Source: Shouchella clausii
GTDB taxonomy: Bacteria; Bacillota; Bacilli; Bacillales; Bacillaceae_D
Length of the DNA: 64,000 nucleotides
Assembly (NCBI RefSeq): GCF_001598215.1
Contig: NZ_BCXJ01000001.1
Span: 186,001-250,000, forward strand
Direction: 5' to 3'
Part shown: one piece after another, positions 42,775 through 50,858 of the stretch
Numbering within the stretch: position 1 is the first letter of the stretch
How the letters are laid out: every line of letters starts with the position of its first letter
The notes under the pieces: model-generated
Told to the model about the DNA's origin: nothing
Seen by the model: only the letters and a program-made list of their open reading frames with translations
Database searches by the model: none
Program-made: the position numbers and the translations under genes

Positions 42775-44023
42775 TTTTTGGACGATAGTCGGCCATACTG
42801 CAGGAAGCCGGCTAAAGGCAAAATCGTTTATCATTTCCACAGTGGTGATCATGGCGATTGTCATTATTGCCACAAACATTTCATCGATCATCTCTGCATT
42901 TTCAGGAGATGAGGAAAATGAAGTCCAGCAAGTCGCTATTATCGATGAAACCGAAAACGCAGGGGATGTGGCAACGATACTTGCAACCCCCCATGAGGAA
43001 TCGTTGTATTCATTTTCAGTCGTAGAAGATGCATCTTTGAAAGCAACTCTTGATAGCGCCCGAAACGGCGACTATGATTATGTGCTTCACTTAAATGGCT
43101 CGCAAAGTGAACTAAACGCTACTCTCTATGGCGGGGGCGATGATTACGAAACAGTAGCTGCGATTGAGCAGGAAGTACAGCGCGTCAAAGAAGCGGTATT
43201 AACGAGTGCGCTAAATTTGAGCGAGTCTGACCTTGCCGCTATTTTTGAACCGATCATCTTTGCGCAGGAACCATTGGAAGAAGGGGCTGCGATAGAGACG
43301 GAAGAATCGCAAATGCAGGCCTCCTTTACTGTATTAGGCGTGACCTATGTGTTGTTTTTTATCATTGTTTCTTTTGGCGTCATGATTGCCACAGAGGTAG
43401 CAGTCGAAAAGTCCTCTCGAGTGATGGAACTGATTGTTTCCAGCGTGAACCCGGTCGTGCAAATGTTTGGCAAATTAGTCGGCATTGGTCTTGTCGGCAT
43501 CGTCAATATGGTTGCAATTGGGGCAGCGTTAGTCATCGGCATGTTGATTGGCGGGAATGAGATTGGCGATCTTTTAAGCGGCGATTTCATTGACATGAGC
43601 TTGCTCGGTTACGCGTTTTTCTTAACGATTCTTGGCTATTTCTTGTTTGGTGGTATTGCGGCTACATTAGGCGCCCTCGTCAGCCGAACGGAAGACGTCA
43701 ATTCGTCGATACAGCCACTGACCTTTATCGCCATGGCTGGATTCTTTATCGTTTCATTTGGCTTAAGCACTCCAGATGCGCCATTTATTACGGTTGCCTC
43801 TTATATTCCATTTTTCACGCCGCAGCTTTTGACGATGCGGATTGGTATGGGCGTCATTGCTGGCTGGGAAATTGCGCTCTTGTTTGCACTTTTAATAGCA
43901 AGTGTGGTCGCCGTCAATATCTTGGCTGCCCGTGTGTATAAAGGCGGGGTTTTGATGTATGGCAAAGTGTCGATGAAAGAAGGCATCAAGCAGGCGTTGG
44001 CTTTGTCGAAAAAGGAAAAATAA
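42767..44023 (+). CDS. ABC transporter permease, NatB/YhaP-like
   Basis: A 418-residue ABC-2 type permease. One N-terminal membrane segment (about 22-42) is followed by a large extracytoplasmic domain (about 45-190, strongly acidic) and six membrane segments in the C-terminal half. Typical motifs are EVAVEKSSRVMELIVSSVNPVVQMFGK and ALVSRTEDVNSSIQPLTF. The ATG at 42767 follows GGGAGGCGG. It pairs with the YhaQ-like ATPase. Sodium or toxic compound efflux is inferred from the family; sodium export would suit an alkaliphile. Confidence 0.85.
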   Translation: MNNFWTIVGHTAGSRLKAKSFIISTVVIMAIVIIATNISSIISAFSGDEENEVQQVAIIDETENAGDVATILATPHEESLYSFSVVEDASLKATLDSARNGDYDYVLHLNGSQSELNATLYGGGDDYETVAAIEQEVQRVKEAVLTSALNLSESDLAAIFEPIIFAQEPLEEGAAIETEESQMQASFTVLGVTYVLFFIIVSFGVMIATEVAVEKSSRVMELIVSSVNPVVQMFGKLVGIGLVGIVNMVAIGAALVIGMLIGGNEIGDLLSGDFIDMSLLGYAFFLTILGYFLFGGIAATLGALVSRTEDVNSSIQPLTFIAMAGFFIVSFGLSTPDAPFITVASYIPFFTPQLLTMRIGMGVIAGWEIALLFALLIASVVAVNILAARVYKGGVLMYGKVSMKEGIKQALALSKKEK

Positions 44024-44104
44024 GCGCGGCAAAGGTTTGTTCTGAAGATACGAGTATGGTAAGATGGAAATATTGTGAATCGAGGCAGAAAGGAGGCGGA
44101 TGAT

Positions 44105-44386
44105 GTGATTGACCTTTTAATGGAGTTGCCGATGTTGTGGGTCAGTGTAGCCCCTGTCATGGTCGTGGTCGCGATGGTTGCCTATGAAAACTTTAAGCTC
44201 CGTCGCATGCATATGCGGATGAAGCGGACAGTGCATGACACGGATAAGACGGGCTGCGTTGATATGACTCCAGTCCGCCCCTTGGCGCTGTGGGCGCGGC
44301 CAAAAATTCCTTATTTCCGCGACAAAGGCTGCCAAGACGATGATGGTCCTTACCCTTGTTGCATGCACCAAATGATAGCTGCATAG
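44105..44386 (+). CDS. Small membrane leader ORF upstream of yidC2 (candidate insertion-sensing arrest peptide)
   Basis: A 93-residue product with one hydrophobic segment (about 8-27, [19 protein letters not shown]). Acidic residues precede it and a [11 protein letters not shown] patch follows, predicting an N-out/C-in topology, the kind inserted by YidC. The C-terminal half is soluble, with Trp63, an Arg/Pro/aromatic stretch ([12 protein letters not shown]), three Asp at 78-80 and a Cys pair (PCC). GTG start 44105 has a strong AAAGGAGGCGG. It ends 25 bases before yidC2. Size, topology, position and acidic late segment match B. subtilis MifM, but there is no clear sequence identity, so the function is inferred. 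Confidence 0.65.
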   Translation: MIDLLMELPMLWVSVAPVMVVVAMVAYENFKLRRMHMRMKRTVHDTDKTGCVDMTPVRPLALWARPKIPYFRDKGCQDDDGPYPCCMHQMIAA

Positions 44387-44400
44387 ACAACAAAGGGAGG
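44348..44400 (+). promoter_or_regulatory. Hairpin that can mask the yidC2 ribosome-binding site
   Basis: Bases 44356-44361 (TTGTTG) can pair with 44388-44393 (CAACAA), CCC (44353-44355) with GGG (44395-44397) past a bulged A, and CCT (44348-44350) with AGG (44398-44400). The 3' arm holds the yidC2 ribosome-binding site AAAGGGAGG. The 5' arm is inside the last codons of the leader ORF, four bases after its Asp triplet, so a ribosome paused there would open the stem. Confidence 0.6.
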
Positions 44401-44411
44401 AAAAGAAAGAA

Positions 44412-45209
44412 ATGAATAAAAAGAAAGTCATGCTTACACTTAGCGTCGTAATGGTTGCTTTCGTTTTAGCAGCCTGTAACACGAATGAACCGATCACAGC
44501 TGAATCAACTGGGTTTTGGAATTCATTTTTCGTCTACCCAATGTCATTTTTGATTACCTTTTTTTCTGATTTGACAGGTGGACACTTTGGTTGGGGCATC
44601 ATTATTGTGACGATTTTAATCCGCTTGCTCATTTTGCCCCTTGCGCTAAAGTCGCAAAAGAGCACACGGGCGATGCAGGCGCTTCGTCCCGAAATGCAAG
44701 AAATTCAGGAGAAGATGAAAAAAGCACAAGGCAATCCCGAAAAGCAACGGGAAGTACAAGCTGAGATGTTAAGTCTTTATCAAAAACACGGTGTGAATCC
44801 TGCCGCTGGATGTTTGCCTGCGCTTGTGCAAATTCCAATCGTAATGGCGCTTTATTTTGCGATTATGCGAACCGAAGAAATTGGCGTTGGCCCAGCTAGT
44901 GCGTTCCTATGGTTTAACTTAGGCAGCCCTGACTATATTTTGCCTGTCATTGCTGGCATTACGACGTTTATTCAGTTTAAAATGTCAATGAGCCAAATGC
45001 CAGCGAATCCATTGGGCGAAGGTATGCCGAACCCAATGAACATCATGCTTTACATTATGCCAGTTATGATCGTGATTGCTGGGATCAGCTTGCCATCTGC
45101 GCTTGCTCTTTATTGGGTAATCGGTAACTTGTTTATGATTGTGCAAACGTACTTTATTATTGTCCGTCCTAATATGACAAAGGAAGAAGTACAAAAAGAC
45201 AAAGCTTAA
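44412..45209 (+). CDS. yidC2: Membrane protein insertase YidC2 (YqjG-like)
   Basis: YidC/Oxa1-family insertase, 265 residues. A lipoprotein signal ends in VLAAC (Cys22). Five membrane segments follow, with the conserved hydrophilic-groove Arg in [17 protein letters not shown] and the C1 loop helical hairpin ([20 protein letters not shown]). Length and lipobox fit both SpoIIIJ and YqjG. The absence of jag and of the rnpA/rpmH neighbourhood, plus the small membrane ORF upstream, favour the second, inducible copy. ATG 44412 follows GGGAGGAAAAGAAAGAA. Confidence 0.88.
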   Translation: MNKKKVMLTLSVVMVAFVLAACNTNEPITAESTGFWNSFFVYPMSFLITFFSDLTGGHFGWGIIIVTILIRLLILPLALKSQKSTRAMQALRPEMQEIQEKMKKAQGNPEKQREVQAEMLSLYQKHGVNPAAGCLPALVQIPIVMALYFAIMRTEEIGVGPASAFLWFNLGSPDYILPVIAGITTFIQFKMSMSQMPANPLGEGMPNPMNIMLYIMPVMIVIAGISLPSALALYWVIGNLFMIVQTYFIIVRPNMTKEEVQKDKA

Positions 45210-45217
45210 CCTGAATC

Positions 45218-45251
45218 AAACAGCCTTGACTCACGTCAAGGCTGTTTTTTT
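45218..45251. terminator. Terminator between yidC2 and hemQ
   Basis: A 13-bp stem (AAACAGCCTTGAC with GTCAAGGCTGTTT) has a four-base loop, with T-runs usable in both directions. Confidence 0.88.
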
Positions 45252-45999
45252 AAATGTGGAAATAAGCGGGAATCCGGTCTTTTTCAAGAATGTTGCCTAC
45301 GTAAAAAGAGCCAAACTCGCCGTAACGGGCAGAGACTTCATCAAAACGCATTTCGTAAACAAGCTTCTTAAATTGCAGGACGTCGTCTGAAAAGAGCGTG
45401 ACGCCCCATTCCCAATCGTCAAACCCGACAGAACCGGAAATGATTTGCTTCACGACGCCTGCGTAGCCGCGTCCGATCATGCCATGACTGCGCATTAGGT
45501 TTTTACGCTCTTCCATCGGCAACATATACCAATTGTCGTTGCCTTCGCGGCGCTTGTCCATTGGGTAGAAACATACATGCTTCCACCGCGGCAATTCTGG
45601 ATATAAGCGTGAGCGCACATACGGGTTTTCATACGGATCTTCATCTGAATCACCGGCTAAATAATTACTCAATTCTACAACGGAAACGTATGAATATGTT
45701 GGGATCGTATAAGCAGCGAGCCCTGATTTGTTAAAGGCATTCTCGATCTCATTTAGTTCTTCCATTGTCGGGCGCAGCAGCATCATCATAATATCTGCTT
45801 TTTGACCGACAATCGAATAGAGAGCGTGGCTGCCTTTTCCGGCTTTTTCCGTCCCTTCCCATTTCGACACAAGTGCTTCAAATTCATTGAGCATTTGTTC
45901 CCGTTCTGAGGCAGAAACGGTTTTCCAGGAATTCCAGTCGATTTTGCGAAAATCATGTAGGACGTACCAGCCGTCCAATGTTTTTGCAGCTTCATTCAT
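45250..45999 (-). CDS. hemQ: Coproheme decarboxylase HemQ
   Basis: Chlorite-dismutase-family protein of 249 residues, which converts coproheme III to heme b in Gram-positive bacteria. The N-terminal ferredoxin-like half ([17 protein letters not shown]) and the C-terminal half with [27 protein letters not shown], the Tyr of which is catalytic in the family, are present. The proximal heme ligand region is [14 protein letters not shown]. Its position near pta and lipL is as in B. subtilis (ywfI-pta-ywfL). The start ATG has GGAGGTCCATCTACA upstream. Confidence 0.93.
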   Translation of the reverse strand: MNEAAKTLDGWYVLHDFRKIDWNSWKTVSASEREQMLNEFEALVSKWEGTEKAGKGSHALYSIVGQKADIMMMLLRPTMEELNEIENAFNKSGLAAYTIPTYSYVSVVELSNYLAGDSDEDPYENPYVRSRLYPELPRWKHVCFYPMDKRREGNDNWYMLPMEERKNLMRSHGMIGRGYAGVVKQIISGSVGFDDWEWGVTLFSDDVLQFKKLVYEMRFDEVSARYGEFGSFYVGNILEKDRIPAYFHI

Positions 46000-46179
46000 T
46001 GTAGATGGACCTCCAATATATTCATATTACTTCCACTATAACATAGATGGACGTTTTTTCATCATTCCTGCCCACTTGCTAATCAAAAACCATCGCTGGG
46101 TATTAAAGGAGAAATGTAAATCGTTGTGGCAGGATAAACGCCAGAAAGTAAATGAAGGACAATCTGCAGAAAATGCAAG

Positions 46180-46210
46180 CGATCCGCTGGTTAGTAGAAC
46201 CAGCGGATCG
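46180..46210 (-). terminator. Probable terminator of the crotonase gene
   Basis: A 13-bp perfect stem (CGATCCGCTGGTT with AACCAGCGGATCG) lies directly after the stop codon on the minus strand; the following T-run is poor. Confidence 0.6.
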
Positions 46211-46211
46211 T

Positions 46212-47000
46212 TCAGCTGGTCGTGTCTTCCATGTCTAGGGCTTTTCCGTTTGCTGGCACTTTTAAAAAGCGCTCAAGCGCTAATCGGTGTTCACGAGAGG
46301 CACCTGCTTCTCGCTGGGCCGTGACTTCCATTTCCAATAGTTCCGCTAAATGGTGGTCAAAACTTTCGCGGAAATTCTGTTTCATGAGTCGGTAAGCGGT
46401 AGGGGGCAATTGTTTACAGCGTTTAATGTAAGGTGCGGCTTCGCCAATGCTATGGATAAGGCCCATTGCTTTTGCTTCCTCGGCGTCGAACATTCCTTTA
46501 ATCGCTAGTTCCAAGCTTTTCGGGTAGCCAATCAAACGCGGCAAAAAGTAGGATGCTCCGGCATCAGGCACAAGCCCTATCTCTAAAAAGCCTAATGCAA
46601 ATCGTGCCTCTTTGCGGGCGATACGGAAATCACAAGCAAGGGCAATGCTCAAACCAGCACCTACGGCAGTGCCATTTATATCAGCGATAAGTGGCTTGCC
46701 AATTTGTACCATTAATGCAATGAGGCGATTATAGGTTTCGCGCAGCGCCTTTCCATAATTGAAATGCTCTTGTTCGGCTAAATCAATTGACTTTAAATCA
46801 GCGCCTGAACAAAAAGCATCACCGCTGCCTGTTAGGACAATAACGGTTACATCTTCCCGTTCATTTGCCTCTGAAAGTATGTTGTACAACTGTTCATGGC
46901 AGGCGTCATTTAAAGCATTTTTGACTTCTGGCCGGTTGATCGTGATCGTGGCAACTTTGTCTTCGACTTGGAGTGTTATGAGTGGTTGATCCATTGTCAT
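46212..47000 (-). CDS. Enoyl-CoA hydratase/isomerase family protein
   Basis: A 262-residue crotonase-fold protein acting on an acyl-CoA. The oxyanion-hole regions are AFCSGADLKSI (about 66-76) and GTAVGAGLSIALACDFRIA (about 108-127). The catalytic region reads FLEIGLVPDAGASYFLPRLIG: the usual second Glu is replaced by Asp, as in PaaG-type isomerases, so isomerisation is at least as likely as hydration. The ATG at 47000 follows AAGGAGGATG. No other paa or fad genes are near. It is divergent from pta. Confidence 0.82.
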   Translation of the reverse strand: MTMDQPLITLQVEDKVATITINRPEVKNALNDACHEQLYNILSEANEREDVTVIVLTGSGDAFCSGADLKSIDLAEQEHFNYGKALRETYNRLIALMVQIGKPLIADINGTAVGAGLSIALACDFRIARKEARFALGFLEIGLVPDAGASYFLPRLIGYPKSLELAIKGMFDAEEAKAMGLIHSIGEAAPYIKRCKQLPPTAYRLMKQNFRESFDHHLAELLEMEVTAQREAGASREHRLALERFLKVPANGKALDMEDTTS

Positions 47001-47181
47001 TGCATCCTCCTTTATCCTTTTAGTATTCGACTTTTAGGCTGAAAACCCTTTCCTTATATGGAAGCGTAATCTAAATGAGGATTTTTAAAATTGACGCTTC
47101 AGCAAAGGAGGTTTCCTTTTTAAATAAAGAGGGGTATCCTAAATATAGAAGAGAAATGATGACTTTTAAGGAGGTTAAATC

Positions 47182-48177
47182 GTGGGCGATTTATTTGCTG
47201 ATATTAAGCGGCAAGTCGAGTCTCATAAGCCAAGTATCGTCTTACCTGAAGGAACAGACGAACGGGTATTGCAAGCAGCAGCCAAACTCGCTGCTGATAA
47301 TGTTGTAAAACCGATTGTCGTTGGAGATAACGATGCGATTTTAGCACTTGCTGATAAATTAAAGATTACACTAGATGGAATGACGATTTACAATCCAGAG
47401 ACATATCCTGGAATAGATGAAATGGTTGACGCCTTCGTTGCCCGACGCAAAGGCAAAGAAACAGAGGAGTCTGCCCGTAAGCTGCTACAAGATGTGAACT
47501 ATTTTGGGACAATGCTTGTCTACATGGAAAAAGCCGACGGCCTTGTTAGCGGCGCTGCCCATTCTACTGGAGATACAGTTCGCCCAGCCTTACAGATTAT
47601 TAAAACACAACCTGGGATTAAGCGCACGTCTGGCGTTTTTGTTATGGTCAAAGAAGACAAAAAATTTGTCTTTGGTGATTGCGCGATCAACATAGCGCCA
47701 AATGAAGAAGAATTGGCGGAAATTGCCACTGCTACAGCGGATACAGCAAAGCTATTTGGTATAGAACCAAAAGTCGCCATGCTTAGTTTTTCAACGCTTG
47801 GTTCTGCTTCATCGCAAGAAACGAAAAAAGTGTCTGCTGCTACAAAAATTGCGCAAGAAAGCCGGCCGGATCTTATCATTGACGGTGAATTTCAGTTTGA
47901 CGCTGCTTTTGTTCCGGCAGTTGCTCAAAAAAAAGCGCCTGATTCACCTTTAAAAGGAGAAGCCAACGTATTTATTTTTCCAAGCCTTGAATCAGGAAAC
48001 CTTGGCTACAAAATTGCGCAACGTCTTGGTGGGTATGATGCGATTGGGCCAATTTTGCAAGGGTTGAACAAGCCAGTTAACGATCTGTCCCGTGGTTGTA
48101 ATGTTGACGATGTATACAAATTATGCTTAATAACGGGAATGCAAGCTATCACACAGAAAACAGGACAGGGAGTTTAA
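47182..48177 (+). CDS. pta: Phosphate acetyltransferase
   Basis: Interconverts acetyl-CoA and acetyl phosphate, the first step of overflow acetate formation. 331 residues, the short Pta type of Firmicutes without an N-terminal DRTGG domain. Motifs are IVLPEGTDERVLQAA at the N-terminus, KADGLVSGAAHSTGDTVRPALQIIKT, FVFGDCAINIAPN, FSTLGSASSQE and NVFIFPSLESGNLGYKIAQRLGG. The start is GTG at 47182 with AAGGAGG upstream. Neighbouring hemQ and lipL match B. subtilis order. Confidence 0.95.
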   Translation: MGDLFADIKRQVESHKPSIVLPEGTDERVLQAAAKLAADNVVKPIVVGDNDAILALADKLKITLDGMTIYNPETYPGIDEMVDAFVARRKGKETEESARKLLQDVNYFGTMLVYMEKADGLVSGAAHSTGDTVRPALQIIKTQPGIKRTSGVFVMVKEDKKFVFGDCAINIAPNEEELAEIATATADTAKLFGIEPKVAMLSFSTLGSASSQETKKVSAATKIAQESRPDLIIDGEFQFDAAFVPAVAQKKAPDSPLKGEANVFIFPSLESGNLGYKIAQRLGGYDAIGPILQGLNKPVNDLSRGCNVDDVYKLCLITGMQAITQKTGQGV

Positions 48178-48200
48178 ACGCTGCTTGGCCATTTTGATGC

Positions 48201-48238
48201 AAAAAAAGCTTTGGAGTAAACGATCCAAGGCCTTTTTT
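48201..48238. terminator. Terminator between pta and lipL
   Basis: A 14-15-bp stem with one mismatch (AAAAAAGCTTTGGA with TCCAAGGCCTTTTTT) carries T-rich ends in both directions. Confidence 0.8.
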
Positions 48239-48246
48239 CTTCTTTT

Positions 48247-49071
48247 TTAGCGCAAACAACGGTTGTGGCGGTCAATGACCCGTTCTAGCTGTGTTTCGTA
48301 CAGCAGCTCTTCTTCAGGTGAAAGAACCGCTGTCTCTAATTGCCCGCCGCTTTCCAGAATGGCTGTTTTTGCCCGTTCAATAATGGTTTCAATCGTATAT
48401 GGTTGGTTCGTCAGTTCACATAAAGACGCCATCACTTCAGGGTTAATGTCAGGATAGGAAAACGCTGGTTCACTCGTTTGGACAGCTTTATTGTAAACAG
48501 AGCGGATAAACGCGGCTCTATCGCTGCCGCTTCCGCGTACACAAAGGTATATTTGTACAGCAATGCCGCCTCGAATCCTTCGCTGGGAAATGCCTGCAAA
48601 TTTTTTTCCATTGATGCTCAAATCGTAACTTCCGGGGCAGTAAGATCCGGCAATTTCTCCTGCTTCAATTTGTTCGCCTTTAAAAATCGATTTAACAAGC
48701 GTTACCATTCGTTCGTAGCCTTCGTCAATTGAAAAGGTTGCTTCCCCTGGAAACACAAGCGATAGGTTTAAAATACCTGCATCTAAACAAACAGCTAATC
48801 CGCCAGAGTTGCGAACGACGGCACGATAGCCTTCATGCTCAATAAATTCAACGGCTTCACCAATAAAGGGGAGGCGTGTGTCTTGTGTACCGAGCACAAT
48901 CGTGTTTTCGTGAACCCAAAAACGGATAAACGATTGCCCTGTTTTTCCTGCAAGCGTGCAAAGTGTATCATCATAAGCAAATGAACGAAGCGCGCTTTCT
49001 TTTAAGTATGTTTTGCTATTGTCCACTACTTTCCAATGGGTAGGACGTAGTGGCTGGTCTCCAGTTGCCAT
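48247..49071 (-). CDS. lipL: Octanoyl-[GcvH]:protein N-octanoyltransferase LipL
   Basis: A 274-residue lipoate-pathway amidotransferase of the BPL/LPL fold that moves octanoyl groups from GcvH to the E2 subunits of lipoate-dependent complexes. The active-site Cys is in GEIAGSYCPGSYDLSI (Cys about 145), with the conserved AVVRNSGGLAVCLDAGILNLSLV and KKFAGISQRRIRGG segments. The ATG at 49071 is used because GGAGGG lies nine bases upstream; the frame extends to 49092. Located downstream of pta as in B. subtilis (ywfL), although on the opposite strand. Confidence 0.9.
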   Translation of the reverse strand: MATGDQPLRPTHWKVVDNSKTYLKESALRSFAYDDTLCTLAGKTGQSFIRFWVHENTIVLGTQDTRLPFIGEAVEFIEHEGYRAVVRNSGGLAVCLDAGILNLSLVFPGEATFSIDEGYERMVTLVKSIFKGEQIEAGEIAGSYCPGSYDLSINGKKFAGISQRRIRGGIAVQIYLCVRGSGSDRAAFIRSVYNKAVQTSEPAFSYPDINPEVMASLCELTNQPYTIETIIERAKTAILESGGQLETAVLSPEEELLYETQLERVIDRHNRCLR

Positions 49072-49396
49072 TTTTCGAAATCCCTCCAACATCTACTATC
49101 TATTATACCAGATTTCAGTTTCACTAAGAAAAGGAAGTTGCGTAATGTGCCGGAAGAAGGTATACTGAAAAAAGTTTTTCACTCTAGCGTGAAACGCTTT
49201 TCAACAACTGTATTATGGCTATGTTCTGAAAAATCATAACCAAAAAACTATATTAGAGCAACTTTTCTGTTCTCTTCTTTTTTCGGGAGAAAGGCGATAC
49301 AGTCGGTCGAATCCGACTAGTTTTAATGATAGTGTTATTTTTCGTTCATGCTAGGGTATCGTAAAGATGATAGTTGATGTGTTTGGGGGGTATTCC
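49072..49396. other. Non-coding gap between lipL and the symporter gene
   Basis: No gene is supported. Two small hairpins are visible: TTTCAC with GTGAAA near 49175-49193, and AGTCGG with CCGACT at 49301-49318. A TATACT occurs near 49161. These may belong to the symporter leader, but no known riboswitch was recognised. Confidence 0.4.
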
Positions 49397-50644
49397 ATGA
49401 ATAATTTAACAAAAAAGATTTTAATTGCCCTTGGAATCGGCGGAGTTGTTGGGTTGTTTTTGCCTGCGATCCATCAGGGCACGTTCGATTGGCTAAACCA
49501 ATATGTGTTTGATCCCGTTGGCAGCGTCTTTTTGAATATGATTATGATGGTCGTTGTGCCCCTTGTGTTTTTCTCGCTTGTTGTTGGGGTTTCCGACTTA
49601 GGCGACCCAAAGCAACTTGGCCGCATGGGGATTAAAACGATTGTTTTCTTTATGGCAACTTCTGCTATTTCCCTATCAATCGCTCTTTTTGCTGCTTCCG
49701 TTATCCAGCCAGGTAATCCTGAATTACTAGGGAAGGGCATAGCTGAAGAGTACGAGGTGTCTGAGTCAGTACCGATCATGGACACACTTGTTAACATCAT
49801 TCCGAGCAATCCGGTAGCGTCCATGTCGGAAATGAACATGCTACAAATTATTACTTTTGCGATTTTTGTAGGCATGGCAATGGCTGTGCTTGGAACCAAA
49901 GTCAGCACCGTGAAGTCGTTTTTCAAGCAAGCAAACGACATTATGATGCAAATTGTCACGTTTGTGATGAAATTTGCTCCGTACGGGGCTTTTGCGTTAA
50001 TTGCTTCTGCACTTGGCGAAGCTGGTTGGGCTGCTGTCGGATCATTGGCCTCTTATATGCTGACTGTTGCCGGCGTGCTATTTTTCCATTTGTTTGTCGT
50101 CTATGGTCTGCTCGTTTATTTTTTAGGAAAGACGAACCCGTTGACATTCTTTAAAGGCTTTATGCCAGCAATGACAATGGCATTCAGTTTGTCCAGTTCA
50201 AATGGCGTTTTGCCACTGTCAATGAAATTGGCGCAAGAAAATCTAGGCGTCTCCAAACAAGTGTCAGGCTTTGTACAGCCTCTTGGCGCCACCATCAACA
50301 TGGATGGAACGGGGATTATGCAGGCAGTTGCAACTGTTTTTATTGCCCAAGTATATGTAGTTGACCTGTCGCTTACTGACATGGTGATTATCGTTCTGAC
50401 AGCGACGCTAGCAAGCATTGGCACAGCAGGGGTCCCTGGCGTTGGCATGATTATGCTAGCGATGGTGCTGACAACAATTGGCTTGCCTACTGACGGCATT
50501 GCACTGATCATTGGTGTCGACCGGATTCTTGACATGCTGCGAACTTCCGTCAACATTACCGGTGATGCTGTGCTTGCAGTCATTGTCGACCGTGGCGAAA
50601 AGAAACGCGGTGCCGTTGATAAGAATGTGACAGAAGCCTCTTAA
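49397..50644 (+). CDS. Dicarboxylate/amino acid:cation symporter (GltT/DctP-like)
   Basis: DAACS-family Na+ or H+ symporter, 415 residues, for glutamate, aspartate or C4-dicarboxylates. Hallmarks are the serine-rich motif FSLSSSNGVLPLSMKLA, the GATINMDGTGIMQAVATVFIAQ helix and the RTSVNITGDAVLAVIVDR segment with substrate-binding Asn and Asp. The helical hairpins HP1 and HP2 (SIGTAGVPGVGMIML) are clear. The ATG at 49397 follows GGGGGG. The exact substrate cannot be chosen between glutamate/aspartate and dicarboxylates from sequence alone. Confidence 0.88.
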   Translation: MNNLTKKILIALGIGGVVGLFLPAIHQGTFDWLNQYVFDPVGSVFLNMIMMVVVPLVFFSLVVGVSDLGDPKQLGRMGIKTIVFFMATSAISLSIALFAASVIQPGNPELLGKGIAEEYEVSESVPIMDTLVNIIPSNPVASMSEMNMLQIITFAIFVGMAMAVLGTKVSTVKSFFKQANDIMMQIVTFVMKFAPYGAFALIASALGEAGWAAVGSLASYMLTVAGVLFFHLFVVYGLLVYFLGKTNPLTFFKGFMPAMTMAFSLSSSNGVLPLSMKLAQENLGVSKQVSGFVQPLGATINMDGTGIMQAVATVFIAQVYVVDLSLTDMVIIVLTATLASIGTAGVPGVGMIMLAMVLTTIGLPTDGIALIIGVDRILDMLRTSVNITGDAVLAVIVDRGEKKRGAVDKNVTEAS

Positions 50645-50649
50645 AACGC

Positions 50650-50762
50650 TTGCCAGCAGAGGCATGATGTCGAGTGAAGATGGGAATAGAACGAGTGTTC
50701 AATTAGCATAGGAATGAGACAAACCACGAACGATCGAGCGTTTATCTCTAGGCTGAAAGAGC
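50650..50762 (+). repeat. Dispersed intergenic repeat, copy A
   Basis: It shares with copy B (59841-59958) the blocks GAATAGAACG (50684-50693) and TGAGACAAAC (50715-50724), then CGAACG-T-GAGCGTTT (50727-50743), in the same order and at nearly the same spacing (32 against 31 bases). It lies between a stop codon and a terminator. Confidence 0.6.
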
Positions 50763-50767
50763 CCAGC

Positions 50768-50803
50768 AAAAGAGCCAGCGGATGAGCTGGCTCTTTGTTT
50801 TTA
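50768..50803 (+). terminator. Terminator after the symporter gene
   Basis: An 11-bp stem (AAAGAGCCAGC with GCTGGCTCTTT) is followed by GTTTTTAAG. Confidence 0.8.
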
Positions 50804-50858
50804 AGAATACGCGATTTATAATAAGGACAAGTATAATCAATAGAAAGGGGGAGCAAGA

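Noticed and set aside
44117-44497. 126-codon minus-strand open frame opposite the yidC2 leader ORF
   Set aside because: It lacks a ribosome-binding site and overlaps two well-supported plus-strand genes.
47075-47308. 77-codon open frame upstream of and overlapping pta
   Set aside because: It has no ribosome-binding site, unremarkable composition, and covers the pta start region in another frame.
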